Notes under the pieces: model-generated
Databases searched by the model: none
Seen by the model: only the letters and a program-made list of their open reading frames with translations
Told to the model about the DNA's origin: nothing
NCBI RefSeq assembly: GCF_009831575.1
Contig: NZ_WUUT01000002.1
Location: 462,131 to 526,130 of the forward strand
Length of the DNA: 64,000 nt
DNA from: Halovenus carboxidivorans
GTDB taxonomy: Archaea > Halobacteriota > Halobacteria > Halobacteriales > Haloarculaceae
Reading direction: 5' to 3'
In this document: piece after piece, positions 25,774 through 34,135 of the stretch
Numbering within the stretch: position 1 is the stretch's first letter
Layout: each line of letters starts with the position of its first letter
Program-made: the position numbers and the translations under genes

Positions 25774-27723
25774 ATGGCTGACTCCGCCGCCGGTTTCGCA
25801 CGCGACGCGCCGGGCGTGGCCGAGGCAGCGAGCGTGCGCGAAGGCGAGTACATCCACGTCTACGAGGGCGCTCTGAGGGGCCACGACGAGCCGGTTCGGA
25901 TTCTGAGTCTGGCCCCGGAGATCGAAACTGAGGCCGCAGCCGAGGCCTTCAGCCGGACGACCAACGAGTGGAAAAACATCAACACGCAGCCGAACGTGGT
26001 CTCTGTGTACGACCGCGGTGACGAGCCGCGACCGTGGATCGCCGTGAGCGACGTTCGGGGAGAGACGCTCGATACGATGCAGTCGGAACTCTCTGTGACG
26101 GCCGCAGGTACCGTCATCTCCGACGTGACCGAAGCGCTGCGTAGTGCCGCCCTCTATAATATCGCTCACTCGGACCTCAGGCCCAGTCAGATCTGGGTCG
26201 TCGATACCGAGAGCGGAGCATCCGGACTGGTAGGCGGCTGGGGGATCGAACGAGCAGTCCGTACCGCGGCCGGCGACACACTCGCAACGCCGTATACCGC
26301 CCCCGAACTGCTCGAAACGCGCGCAGCCGACGAGCGAGCAGATGTCTACGGTCTCGGCGCGATTGCGTATTACCTGCTCACCGGACAGTCGCCGGTCGCT
26401 GAGACCGACGGCGAAGGTCTCACACCGCCCAGTGAAATCGACGGGTCGGTCCCTTCGGAGGTCGATTCGGTCGTACTGGGGGCGCTGGCGGCGGACCCCG
26501 CGGATCGCCCGGAATCGGTGTACTCCGTCGGGCGGGCCGTCACACAGGCGCTCACGGCCGAGACCCGGCAGACGGCGATCACTGACACGCGTTCAGAACA
26601 GCGGGGAGAGGAGGCGACGAAATCGGGCAGTCCCGAGGAAACGGGAGACTCCGGGCTCTCGCGTCGCGGGGTGCTGGGAGGGCTCGGCGTGGCCGCGGTC
26701 GGTCTCGGGGGTGGCTGGATGGCGACACAGACGCTCGCGGACAGTGACACACCGACGACGACCACTGCACCGGATACGTCGACACGGGAGCCTGCCAGCA
26801 GCAACACCACCGAGTCCGCGCCGGACGAACCCAGCGATTCGGGACCGCTGTCGGGAGAGATCCGAATCGCCAGCAGCGACCCCACGTACGGGGTTGTTGA
26901 GACGATCAGCGACGCGTTTCGCGAGGAGTACACGGAGGTCGGATTCGAGTTGACGCGAACCGGAGCCACAGCCGGCTTTGCGGAGTATTTCGTCTCCGGT
27001 GACAGTCAGATCGCCGGTTCGGGTCGGCCGATCACACCACCGGAGGTCGAGCGGTGTCGGAACAACGGCTTCGAGCCGGTCGAGATACCGGTCGCACGCG
27101 GCGGACTCGTCACCGTCGTGCACAACGAAAACGACTGGGTGGGGTCGATGTCGGTCGAACGCCTGCGGCAGATCTGGTCCCCGGACACCGCCCCCACGAC
27201 GTGGAGCGATGTCGACAGCTCCTGGCCGGACGTTCCGATCCATCTCTACGGGTTGGGACCATCGACGGAGGTGTTCGATGTCTTCACCGAGACGGTCCTC
27301 GGGGAGCGAGGGCGGATCCGCGACGACTTCGAGGAGACGGAGCGTAGCGAAACCATCGTTCAGGCTGTCAGCCAGGATAGACGGGCGCTCGCCTATCTCC
27401 CGTTTGTCGAGTACACGAACAACCGGGGGCAGTTCACGGCGCTGGCGCTCCGCGAACCCGGGGCCGAGCCGGTCGAACCAACTATCGAACACATCCACGA
27501 GGGGCGTTATCCACTGATCCGACCGTTGTTCTGTTACGTGAATATGAACGACCTCCAGCGACAGGCGCATCTCCAGGAGTTTCTTCGGGTTTGCATCACA
27601 CAGTCGGGGACTGACCGCATTCCAGAGCAGACCGGATACGCCCCGGTTCCGGCCTCGGTCACCGAGCAGAACCGGGCAACCCTCGACGCCGCGACGGAGG
27701 GAGAATACAGGTGGCGTCAGTAA
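25774..27723 (+). CDS. Kinase-like domain fused through a Tat-like helix to a PstS-like domain
   Basis: A 649-residue multidomain protein. Residues 1-265 form a Hanks-kinase-like fold: HSDLRPSQ at 132-139 replaces HRDLKPEN (Asp kept, Asn changed), GWGIE at 155-159 replaces DFGxx, the VAIK Lys position reads VRIL, and YTAPELL and DVYGLGAIAYY are conserved. Residues 266-293 are a polar linker. Residues 295-320 are a Tat-like SRRGVLGGLG plus hydrophobic helix. Residues 321-357 form a Ser/Thr/Pro linker typical of haloarchaeal cell-surface proteins. Residues 358-640 resemble PstS phosphate-binding proteins (EIRIASSDPTYGVV, AGSGRPITPPEVERC, SMSVERLRQIWSP). The topology would put the kinase-like domain inside and the binding domain outside, a one-protein transmembrane sensor. 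No pst genes are adjacent. The kinase domain lacks key residues, so it may signal by binding. Confidence 0.82.
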   Translation: MADSAAGFARDAPGVAEAASVREGEYIHVYEGALRGHDEPVRILSLAPEIETEAAAEAFSRTTNEWKNINTQPNVVSVYDRGDEPRPWIAVSDVRGETLDTMQSELSVTAAGTVISDVTEALRSAALYNIAHSDLRPSQIWVVDTESGASGLVGGWGIERAVRTAAGDTLATPYTAPELLETRAADERADVYGLGAIAYYLLTGQSPVAETDGEGLTPPSEIDGSVPSEVDSVVLGALAADPADRPESVYSVGRAVTQALTAETRQTAITDTRSEQRGEEATKSGSPEETGDSGLSRRGVLGGLGVAAVGLGGGWMATQTLADSDTPTTTTAPDTSTREPASSNTTESAPDEPSDSGPLSGEIRIASSDPTYGVVETISDAFREEYTEVGFELTRTGATAGFAEYFVSGDSQIAGSGRPITPPEVERCRNNGFEPVEIPVARGGLVTVVHNENDWVGSMSVERLRQIWSPDTAPTTWSDVDSSWPDVPIHLYGLGPSTEVFDVFTETVLGERGRIRDDFEETERSETIVQAVSQDRRALAYLPFVEYTNNRGQFTALALREPGAEPVEPTIEHIHEGRYPLIRPLFCYVNMNDLQRQAHLQEFLRVCITQSGTDRIPEQTGYAPVPASVTEQNRATLDAATEGEYRWRQ

Positions 27724-27775
27724 CCCTGGACAGCCGAGTCGGAGAAGCTTTCACCTCCGACCGTAACGGTGAGAT

Positions 27776-28945
27776 ATGACCGCGTTTCGCCGCGTTCCCG
27801 AGTCGGACAGCCGCCGGTACCGGGAGATTCTGCGATACGCCTTCGCGCCGGAGGAGGGACCGCTCGACGAGGAGGGAGAGGAGTGGCCGCCGGGACCGTT
27901 CGACCCGTACGGCCTGTACGACGGCGGACGGCTCCGGAGCACCTGCAAGCTCTACGACCTCGACGCCTGGCTCAGGGAGGGGACCGTCCGGATCGGCGGA
28001 CTCGGTGCCGTGGCGACACTCCCGGAGGACCGACGGCAGGGCTACGTGCGGGAACTCTGCCGGCACGCCCTCGACGTTTTCGAGGAGCGCGGAGCCAGGC
28101 TGGTCGTGTTGTGGCCGTTCGAGACCGCGTTCTACGCGGCCTTCGGCTGGGCGACGGCCCACGACGAACGACGCTACGAGTGTCCACCTGCCGCGTTGCC
28201 GAGCCACGACTCTGCCGGACGGATGCGCCGGTTCGATCCCGACGAGTGGGAACGGCTACGGGAGGCGGAGCAGGCCCACGGCGAGGGGGTTGCGCTGTCG
28301 CTGCGTCGCTCGCCGGCGTGGTGGTCAGAGCGGACGCTGACGAACTGGACCGGCGGGACACAGCCGTACATCTACGGCTACGAGCGCGGCGGGGAGGTCG
28401 CGGGGTATCTGACCTACACCGTCGACGACTCCGGGACGCTGGCTGTGGATACGCTGGCGTACGCCGACGAGGAAGCCTATCGTGCGATTCTCTCCGTTCT
28501 CGGGAGACACGGCGCACAGATCGAGCGCGTCGAGTTCACGCGGCCGGACGGGACGAGTCTCCTCGACCGGATCGACGAACCGGAACGCGTCGACTGCGCG
28601 GTCGGTCCCGGCCCGATGGTGCGGCTCCCGAGCGTCTTCGCGCTCGACGGAACCGCCTGGCCCGAGACCGGACTCGACTGTCGGCTCGCGGTGAGCGACC
28701 CGCTGGAGTCGGAGCCTGCGGTCGTCCGGGTACAGACAACCGACGGAACGCTGCGGGTGTCGACCGCGGACGGGTCGCCCGCCGTCAGGACCGACATCGG
28801 AACGCTCTCACAGCTCGTCGTCGGGACGTACGGCGTCGAACGTGCCCGCCGTCTCGACGCGGTGACCGTCGACGACGAGCGCGTACTCGAAGAGCTCTCC
28901 GCCACCTTCGAGGAACAGCAGGTCTTCCTGGGCGAGTTCTTTTAG
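27776..28945 (+). CDS. Eis-like GNAT N-acetyltransferase with SCP2-like C-terminal domain
   Basis: A 389-residue protein of the Eis family (enhanced intracellular survival type). It has an N-terminal GNAT domain with GGLGAVATLPEDRRQGYVRELCRHAL as the acetyl-CoA loop and LWPFETAFYAAFGW. A second GNAT-like half follows (about 160-285), and then a sterol-carrier-like C-terminal domain (about 290-389; DCRLAVSDPLESEPAV onward, ending in QVFLGEFF). Eis enzymes acetylate amines on small molecules or proteins. It begins 52 bp after the kinase-PstS gene on the same strand, so cotranscription is possible. It is convergent with mvaD, with a 4-bp overlap of the 3' ends. Confidence 0.85.
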   Translation: MTAFRRVPESDSRRYREILRYAFAPEEGPLDEEGEEWPPGPFDPYGLYDGGRLRSTCKLYDLDAWLREGTVRIGGLGAVATLPEDRRQGYVRELCRHALDVFEERGARLVVLWPFETAFYAAFGWATAHDERRYECPPAALPSHDSAGRMRRFDPDEWERLREAEQAHGEGVALSLRRSPAWWSERTLTNWTGGTQPYIYGYERGGEVAGYLTYTVDDSGTLAVDTLAYADEEAYRAILSVLGRHGAQIERVEFTRPDGTSLLDRIDEPERVDCAVGPGPMVRLPSVFALDGTAWPETGLDCRLAVSDPLESEPAVVRVQTTDGTLRVSTADGSPAVRTDIGTLSQLVVGTYGVERARRLDAVTVDDERVLEELSATFEEQQVFLGEFF

Positions 28946-29919
28946 AAGAGGGCCTCGCTCTCGTCGAGGACCCGTGCGGGGCCGCCGACCCTCCAGATTC
29001 GAGTGTCGACGCCGCAGTCGGCAACGGCGGCCTCGACCGTGTCGACGTGTTCGGCCGTGGTGTTGACGTAGACGCTCGCGCCCGTATCGACCGAGAAGTA
29101 GACCGGGATCCCCTCGTCGCGGAGCTCCCGGACGGCGTTGAAGATTTCGACGGTCCGGGGCTGCCAGTAGACCCAGCCGGCGGGGCCGGTCATCGTCGTC
29201 GCCGCCAGCGACAGCGAGTCCTGCTCCGCGAGGTCGAACACGCGGTCGAACTCCGCGTTCCGGAGCGCGTCGCGCATCGTCTGGAGCTGTTCGTGGATGT
29301 GGGCCATCCGCGACTCGAACATGTGGCTCTCTGCGGCCTCCTCGTGGGCCGCCTCGGTCTCCTTGTACGAGGGGACCATCCCCGCGACGATACGGAGGTT
29401 CTCGCTGAACTCCTCGGGCACGGAAATGCGCTCCGAGCGGCAGTCCTCGTCGTTCATGCCCGCGTAGAGGTGGGAGAACGCGCCGGTCACTGCCCGTGCG
29501 GCCGAGCAGGAGCCGCGCCGCGCGACGGTCGAGATCTCCGGGCGGGTCATATCCAGTCCCGCCGCTTCGACCAGCGCCGTCGCGGCGGCCGCGAATCCCG
29601 ACGCCGAGGAGCCGAAGCCGATGTTCGTCCGAAAGGAGTTCTCCGAGACGAACCGAACCCGGTGGTCGAGATCAGCGAGGTCGCGAACGTGATCGACGAC
29701 GGACGCGATCCGTTCCGCGCCGCGGCCCTCGACCTGCTCGCCGTCGACCCTGTAGCGGTCCTCCTCGAGGTCGGGGTCGAACTCGACGGTCGTCTTGGTG
29801 TGACTCGGCGCGGTACAGACGCTGATCGAGTCGTGATACGGCAGGCGGAGCTGCTCGTCGCGCATCCCGTGGTACTTGACCAGTCCCTGAATCGGATGAG
29901 CCTTCGCTGTCGCTTTCAT
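28942..29919 (-). CDS. mvaD: Phosphomevalonate decarboxylase
   Basis: GHMP-kinase-fold enzyme of 325 residues in the haloarchaeal mevalonate pathway, which makes isoprenoids for archaeal ether lipids and carotenoids. The N-terminal KATAKAHPIQGLVKYHGMRDE and the ATP-binding segment RTNIGFGSSASGFAAAATAL are clear. Halophilic MvaD enzymes related to this one are known to act on phosphomevalonate to give isopentenyl phosphate, rather than on diphosphomevalonate. That assignment comes from family knowledge, not from residues I can check here. It is monocistronic and convergent with the Eis-like gene. A geranylgeranyl reductase-like gene lies at 38917 in the same window. Confidence 0.88.
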   Translation of the reverse strand: MKATAKAHPIQGLVKYHGMRDEQLRLPYHDSISVCTAPSHTKTTVEFDPDLEEDRYRVDGEQVEGRGAERIASVVDHVRDLADLDHRVRFVSENSFRTNIGFGSSASGFAAAATALVEAAGLDMTRPEISTVARRGSCSAARAVTGAFSHLYAGMNDEDCRSERISVPEEFSENLRIVAGMVPSYKETEAAHEEAAESHMFESRMAHIHEQLQTMRDALRNAEFDRVFDLAEQDSLSLAATTMTGPAGWVYWQPRTVEIFNAVRELRDEGIPVYFSVDTGASVYVNTTAEHVDTVEAAVADCGVDTRIWRVGGPARVLDESEALF

Positions 29920-29978
29920 ACCAGCACGGAACGAGCGCGGGGACTTGGCAGTTTTGAACCGTCACCGGTGGTCAGGGG

Positions 29979-31637
29979 CTACACCCACTCGGTCCGGATC
30001 TCCTCGGCGGTCCGGAACGCCAGCGCGTAGATCGTCTCGGTCGGGTTGTAGCCTGCCGAGGTGACGAAGGGGCTACCGTCCACGACGAAGAGGTTCTCGA
30101 CGTCGTGGGTCCGGCCGAAACTGTCGACGACCGACTCGTCGGGATCGCGGCCCATCCGGCAGGTGCCCATGAGGTGTGAACTGCCGCGGTGGTGCGTGCC
30201 CGTGCCGGCGCTCCAGACCTCCGTCGCCCCCGCGGCCTCGAAAATCTCCTTGCACCGCTCGACGACGTACTCCTGTGCGCGGAAATCCTGCGGGTGGTTC
30301 TCGTAGGTAACCTCGACGCCGGGGATCCCCCACTCGTCGGTGTTGTTCGGATCGGGCTGGACGCGGTTGCGCTCCCGGGGAACGTCCTCGACGGGCGCCC
30401 ACACCCAGACGATATTCTCGAAGTCGCTCATCTCCTCGAGAAAGCCCTCGCCCCAGGTCGGCGTGCCCGGCGGCGTCTTCCCGCCGGCGTACAGTTGCTT
30501 CCAGTTGCCGCCGTACAGAATCGGCGCGTTGACCGACGCGAGTTGGAGATTGCTCCCGGTGATGAAATCGACGTCCTCGTCGATGCGGTTCGGGAGGATG
30601 AAATCGTCGACGGCCTTGTTGCTCCAGGTCCCGCGGTTCTGTTTGGTCGGGTTCTCGAACTTGGCGAAGATCTGCGTGTAATCCATGTGGAACATCAGGT
30701 TCCGCCCGACCTGGCCGCTGCTGTTCGCGAGGCCGTCGGGATACTGCTCGGAGGCGGAGTTCAACAGCAGTCGCGGGGTCTCGATGGCGTTGCCCGAGAC
30801 GACGACCGCGTCGGCCGTCACCGTCTGTTCGGTGCCGTCGCTCTTGTCGACGTACCGGACGCCGCTGACGCGTCCGTCGCTGTCGACGAGGACCGTCTTC
30901 GCGAGACACTCGTCTCGGATCTCGAAGTTGCCGGAGTCTCTCGCTTCGGGGATCATCGCCACCAGCGAGTTCGACTTGGCACCCTGAGCCTGCTCGTAAC
31001 AGCCGTAGAAACAGCAGTGCCCACAGTACGTACACGGCGGGCGCCCGTCGTACGATTCCGTGAGGACGGCCTGCGGCGAGGTGAACGGCCGGAGTCCGAG
31101 CTGTTCGGCGCCCTGTCTGAACAGTTCGCCGCTTCGGGTCTCCGGGACCGGGTCCATCGGGTACGACCAGGAGTCGGGATGAGTCGGCTGGCCGCCGTCC
31201 GGGCCGCTGATTCCGATCTCCGACTCCGCCCGCTCGTAGTACGGCTTGAGGTCCTCGTAGTCGATGGGCCAGTCGGCGACGTTCGCGCCGTCGAGGTCGC
31301 CAAACTCCGAGCGCATGTTGAAGTGCTCGGGCAGAAGTCGCCACATGACGCCGCAGTAGTGGACGCTGGACCCGCCGACACACCGGCCGTAGAGGTTGAA
31401 TTTGCCCTCCGTGGCCTCCTCCGAGGACTGGCCGTACTGCTTGTAACTCTCCGGCGTGTCGTGGACCGTGTTGCTCAGCCGTGCGTCGATGACGTTCCGG
31501 AGTTCGTCCTGATCGTGCGGCCCCGGCATCGGGCCCGCCTCGATCCCGACGACCGAGAGTCCGTTGGTGGTCAGTTCGCGCGCGACGACGCCGCCGGCCG
31601 CGCCCAGGCCCACGATGACCACGTCCGCATCAGGCAT
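29979..31637 (-). CDS. GMC-family FAD dehydrogenase, large subunit
   Basis: Flavoprotein of 552 residues of the glucose-methanol-choline oxidoreductase family, oxidising a sugar or alcohol outside or at the membrane. The FAD dinucleotide fold is DVVIVGLGAAGGVVARE. The GMC signature-like LYGRCVGGSSVHYCGVM and C-terminal GTHHRGSSHLMGTCRMG with the catalytic-region His are present. A Cys-rich stretch CTYCGHCCFYGC (about residues 203-214) resembles the segment that holds a [3Fe-4S] cluster in bacterial FAD-glucose/fructose dehydrogenases. It has no signal peptide of its own. The start overlaps the small-subunit gene by 8 bp, and that subunit carries a Tat signal, so co-export as a hitch-hiker is likely. 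The substrate is unknown. Confidence 0.88.
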   Translation of the reverse strand: MPDADVVIVGLGAAGGVVARELTTNGLSVVGIEAGPMPGPHDQDELRNVIDARLSNTVHDTPESYKQYGQSSEEATEGKFNLYGRCVGGSSVHYCGVMWRLLPEHFNMRSEFGDLDGANVADWPIDYEDLKPYYERAESEIGISGPDGGQPTHPDSWSYPMDPVPETRSGELFRQGAEQLGLRPFTSPQAVLTESYDGRPPCTYCGHCCFYGCYEQAQGAKSNSLVAMIPEARDSGNFEIRDECLAKTVLVDSDGRVSGVRYVDKSDGTEQTVTADAVVVSGNAIETPRLLLNSASEQYPDGLANSSGQVGRNLMFHMDYTQIFAKFENPTKQNRGTWSNKAVDDFILPNRIDEDVDFITGSNLQLASVNAPILYGGNWKQLYAGGKTPPGTPTWGEGFLEEMSDFENIVWVWAPVEDVPRERNRVQPDPNNTDEWGIPGVEVTYENHPQDFRAQEYVVERCKEIFEAAGATEVWSAGTGTHHRGSSHLMGTCRMGRDPDESVVDSFGRTHDVENLFVVDGSPFVTSAGYNPTETIYALAFRTAEEIRTEWV

Positions 31638-32397
31638 CGCTCTCACCCCCTTCGCCGTAGAGGTCGGCCGGTCGGCGCTTTCGCTGTTCGTGGTCCTCCA
31701 TCGAGTCCCACGGCGGTTTCAGTTCGTCCGGGCGGTAGCCTTCGATGAACGGCCCGGTGTAGCCGGCCTGCTTCCAGCCCGCCAGGTCCTCGTTGCCGCC
31801 GTATTTCGGCTGCGAGTAGTAGCCTTCGACGGCGTGATCGCGCAACACCGTGAGGAAAGCCTCCGCCGGCACCGTCATCGTGAGCGCGCTGGCGGTCGGG
31901 ACGTTCTCCCATCCCGGAGCCGAGCGCTCGAACACGCCGGTGATGAGTTCGTCAACCTGCCCGGCGTCGAGTTCCCTGACCGGCGAGTCGAACATCGACT
32001 GTGCGGTCTCGTCGAGTTTCGCCAGCCCGGAGTCGTAGGCGTCCTGAAAGCGGCGGTCGTCGTGGGCGGTCTCGTAGAACGGCTCCCGGGTGAGCGCACG
32101 GTCGATATACCGGACGACGCCGATCTCACTCGCCGCGGGCCAGTCCTCGCCCGCCGGGAGCAACCGGTCGACGAGACGCTGTACTGTCGCCGCTTGCTCG
32201 TCGTCGAAAAACGTATACTCCGGTTTGCTCGACCCCCCGGAGGAGTCCGTCTGCGGTCCCCCTTCCTGGTCGGTCGGTGCCTCATCCGCCTGTTCGGTCG
32301 GTTCCTCCGAACTCCCACAGCCCGCGACGGCCGCGACTGTTCCCGCGCTCGCCAACCGAACGAACGTCCGTCGGTCGAGGTGCGTGTGTTCGGTCAT
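31630..32397 (-). CDS. Gluconate 2-dehydrogenase subunit 3-like Tat lipoprotein
   Basis: Small subunit (255 residues) that pairs with the GMC dehydrogenase encoded immediately downstream. The N-terminus is a Tat signal (DRRTFVRLAS) with a lipobox Cys in VAGCGSS, then a Ser/Glu/Asp-rich linker. The globular region begins about residue 62 (YTFFDDEQAATVQRLVDRLLPAGEDWPAASE), which is the pattern of gluconate dehydrogenase subunit 3. It probably carries the folded large subunit through the Tat pore and anchors the complex. ATG 32397 puts the Tat motif at the N-terminus; the longer frame upstream is discarded. No cytochrome c subunit is present, as is usual in haloarchaea, so the electron acceptor is open. 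Confidence 0.87.
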   Translation of the reverse strand: MTEHTHLDRRTFVRLASAGTVAAVAGCGSSEEPTEQADEAPTDQEGGPQTDSSGGSSKPEYTFFDDEQAATVQRLVDRLLPAGEDWPAASEIGVVRYIDRALTREPFYETAHDDRRFQDAYDSGLAKLDETAQSMFDSPVRELDAGQVDELITGVFERSAPGWENVPTASALTMTVPAEAFLTVLRDHAVEGYYSQPKYGGNEDLAGWKQAGYTGPFIEGYRPDELKPPWDSMEDHEQRKRRPADLYGEGGESDA

Positions 32398-32617
32398 GGT
32401 TTCGGTCTCGGTTACACGCCGAGGAGAGCACCCCACGCGACCGGAACGTACAGCAGCGGCTCTGCGCCGCACGACCCTCTGTCCCCCCGGGTGCCTCTGA
32501 CGTGCCACCTGGCCGTAGTGCGTGGTCGTGGATACAACCACACCCAACATATCGCGGGATCTTCAAATGCGAGAGAGTCCCAAACAGTAAAACAGTACGG
32601 CGTCGATCGGGGTCGGG

Positions 32618-34135
32618 TTACCCGCCGATCATCCGCGCCGCGATTTCGGCGTACTCGATGACGAACCCGAAGGCGGGAATCAGCAGGATCGTCGCCAGCG
32701 CCGCGACCGCGATGGCCGCGTACAGGCCGGTCGGGTACTCGCCGGGTTCGAGGTCTTCGCCGGGCTCCTCGATCCAGATCGCTCGGACGATGCGGGTGTA
32801 GTAGAACAGCGAGACGACGCTGTTGATGATAAGGGCCGCCCCGAGCAGTTCCTGTCCGCCGGTGACCGTCGCGAACAGCAGGTAGAACTTCGAGAAGAAG
32901 CCGCCGCCGATCGGTAGCCCGGCAAGCGAGAACAGGAAGACCGTCATCGCCGCGCAGGCGAACGGGGCTCGGTTCCCGAGTCCGTGGTAATCCTCGACCG
33001 TCCGCCCCACGTCCCAGTACTCGGCGAGCGCGATGAACAGGAAGGCACCGGTGTTCATGAAGCCGTAGACGAACAGGTGGGCCATGCCCGCGCCGAGAAT
33101 CGAGATCTCACCCTCCACGGAGCCGGTGAACGCCGCCAGCGCGATCAGGATATAGCCGGCGTGAGCCACCGACGAGTAGGCGAGAATCCGCTTGACGTTG
33201 TCCTGTTTCAGCGCCGTGAAGTTGGCGATAGTCATCGTCACGATCGAGAGGATCAGGAAGGCGTCGACCCAGTCGAACACGCCCGTCGCGGTCCCGAACA
33301 CGTCGACGAACACCCGGAACCCGAGGACGAACCCGGCCGCCTTCGAGGCAGAGGAGATGAACGCCGAGATCGGTGCCGGCGCGCCCTCGTAGGCGTCCGG
33401 GGCCCAGAAGTGGAACGGGACGGCGGCGATCTTGAACGCGATGCCCCCGAGGATCATCAGCATGCCGAGACCGAGCAGGCTGTCGAAGCCGACGCCGTCG
33501 GCGATTGCGATCTCGACTGCGCCGAACTGCAGCGAGCCCGTCGCCACGTAGACCAGCGCGATCCCGTACGCGAAGATAGCCGAGGACAGCGCGCCGATGA
33601 GGAAGTACTTCAGTCCGCCCTCGACGCTTCCCTCGTTGGTCTTCAGCGAGGCGACCAGCGCGTAGGAGGGGAGACTGACGAGTTCGATGCTGATGAACGC
33701 GGTGACGAACGAGTTCGCGGCGGTCACCATCACCATTCCGGTCGAAGCCAGAAGCACGAGCGAGTAATATTCGGCCTGATAGGGGTGCTCGCGGAGGTAC
33801 TCGTGGCTCGCCAGCGCGACGAGAACGACGACGCTGGTGATGATGACGCTGAAAAACAGCGACATGCCGTCGACGACCAGCGCGTCACCGAACAGTTCGA
33901 TCGCCCCCTCGGTGGGTTCCTGGGAGGCACCGGGCTGGCCGGTGCCGGCGAGCAGATACCACAGCGCGAAGCCGAGAGCGACCAGCCCACCGGTGACCGA
34001 GATACCGGTCAACGCGGTTCCGTTCGAGTCGTCGGGATCGATCATGTCCGCCAGCAGGAGCACGAAGGCGGTACCGAGCAGCGCGAGCGCCGGTGCAATC
34101 GCGGTCCAGTCCGGGAGTGTCGTGACTTCCGTCAT
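32618..34135 (-). CDS. nuoN: NADH dehydrogenase-like complex subunit N
   Basis: Antiporter-like membrane subunit (505 residues) of the haloarchaeal complex I-type proton or sodium pump. About 14 hydrophobic helices are visible. The family core includes FISIELVSLPSYALVA, the broken-helix region KYFLIGALSSAIFAYGIALVY and FHFWAPDAYEGAPAPISAFISS, followed by QDNVKRILAYSSVAHAGYI with the conserved Lys. Its ATG shares one base with the nuoM stop. It is the last gene of the nuoJ1-J2-K-L-M-N run. Confidence 0.95.
   Translation of the reverse strand: MTEVTTLPDWTAIAPALALLGTAFVLLLADMIDPDDSNGTALTGISVTGGLVALGFALWYLLAGTGQPGASQEPTEGAIELFGDALVVDGMSLFFSVIITSVVVLVALASHEYLREHPYQAEYYSLVLLASTGMVMVTAANSFVTAFISIELVSLPSYALVASLKTNEGSVEGGLKYFLIGALSSAIFAYGIALVYVATGSLQFGAVEIAIADGVGFDSLLGLGMLMILGGIAFKIAAVPFHFWAPDAYEGAPAPISAFISSASKAAGFVLGFRVFVDVFGTATGVFDWVDAFLILSIVTMTIANFTALKQDNVKRILAYSSVAHAGYILIALAAFTGSVEGEISILGAGMAHLFVYGFMNTGAFLFIALAEYWDVGRTVEDYHGLGNRAPFACAAMTVFLFSLAGLPIGGGFFSKFYLLFATVTGGQELLGAALIINSVVSLFYYTRIVRAIWIEEPGEDLEPGEYPTGLYAAIAVAALATILLIPAFGFVIEYAEIAARMIGG

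Noticed and set aside
27769..30030. 753-codon plus-strand frame over the Eis-like and mvaD genes
   Set aside because: It is out of frame with the Eis-like enzyme and antisense to mvaD, and its translation is Arg/Gly-rich without any motif.
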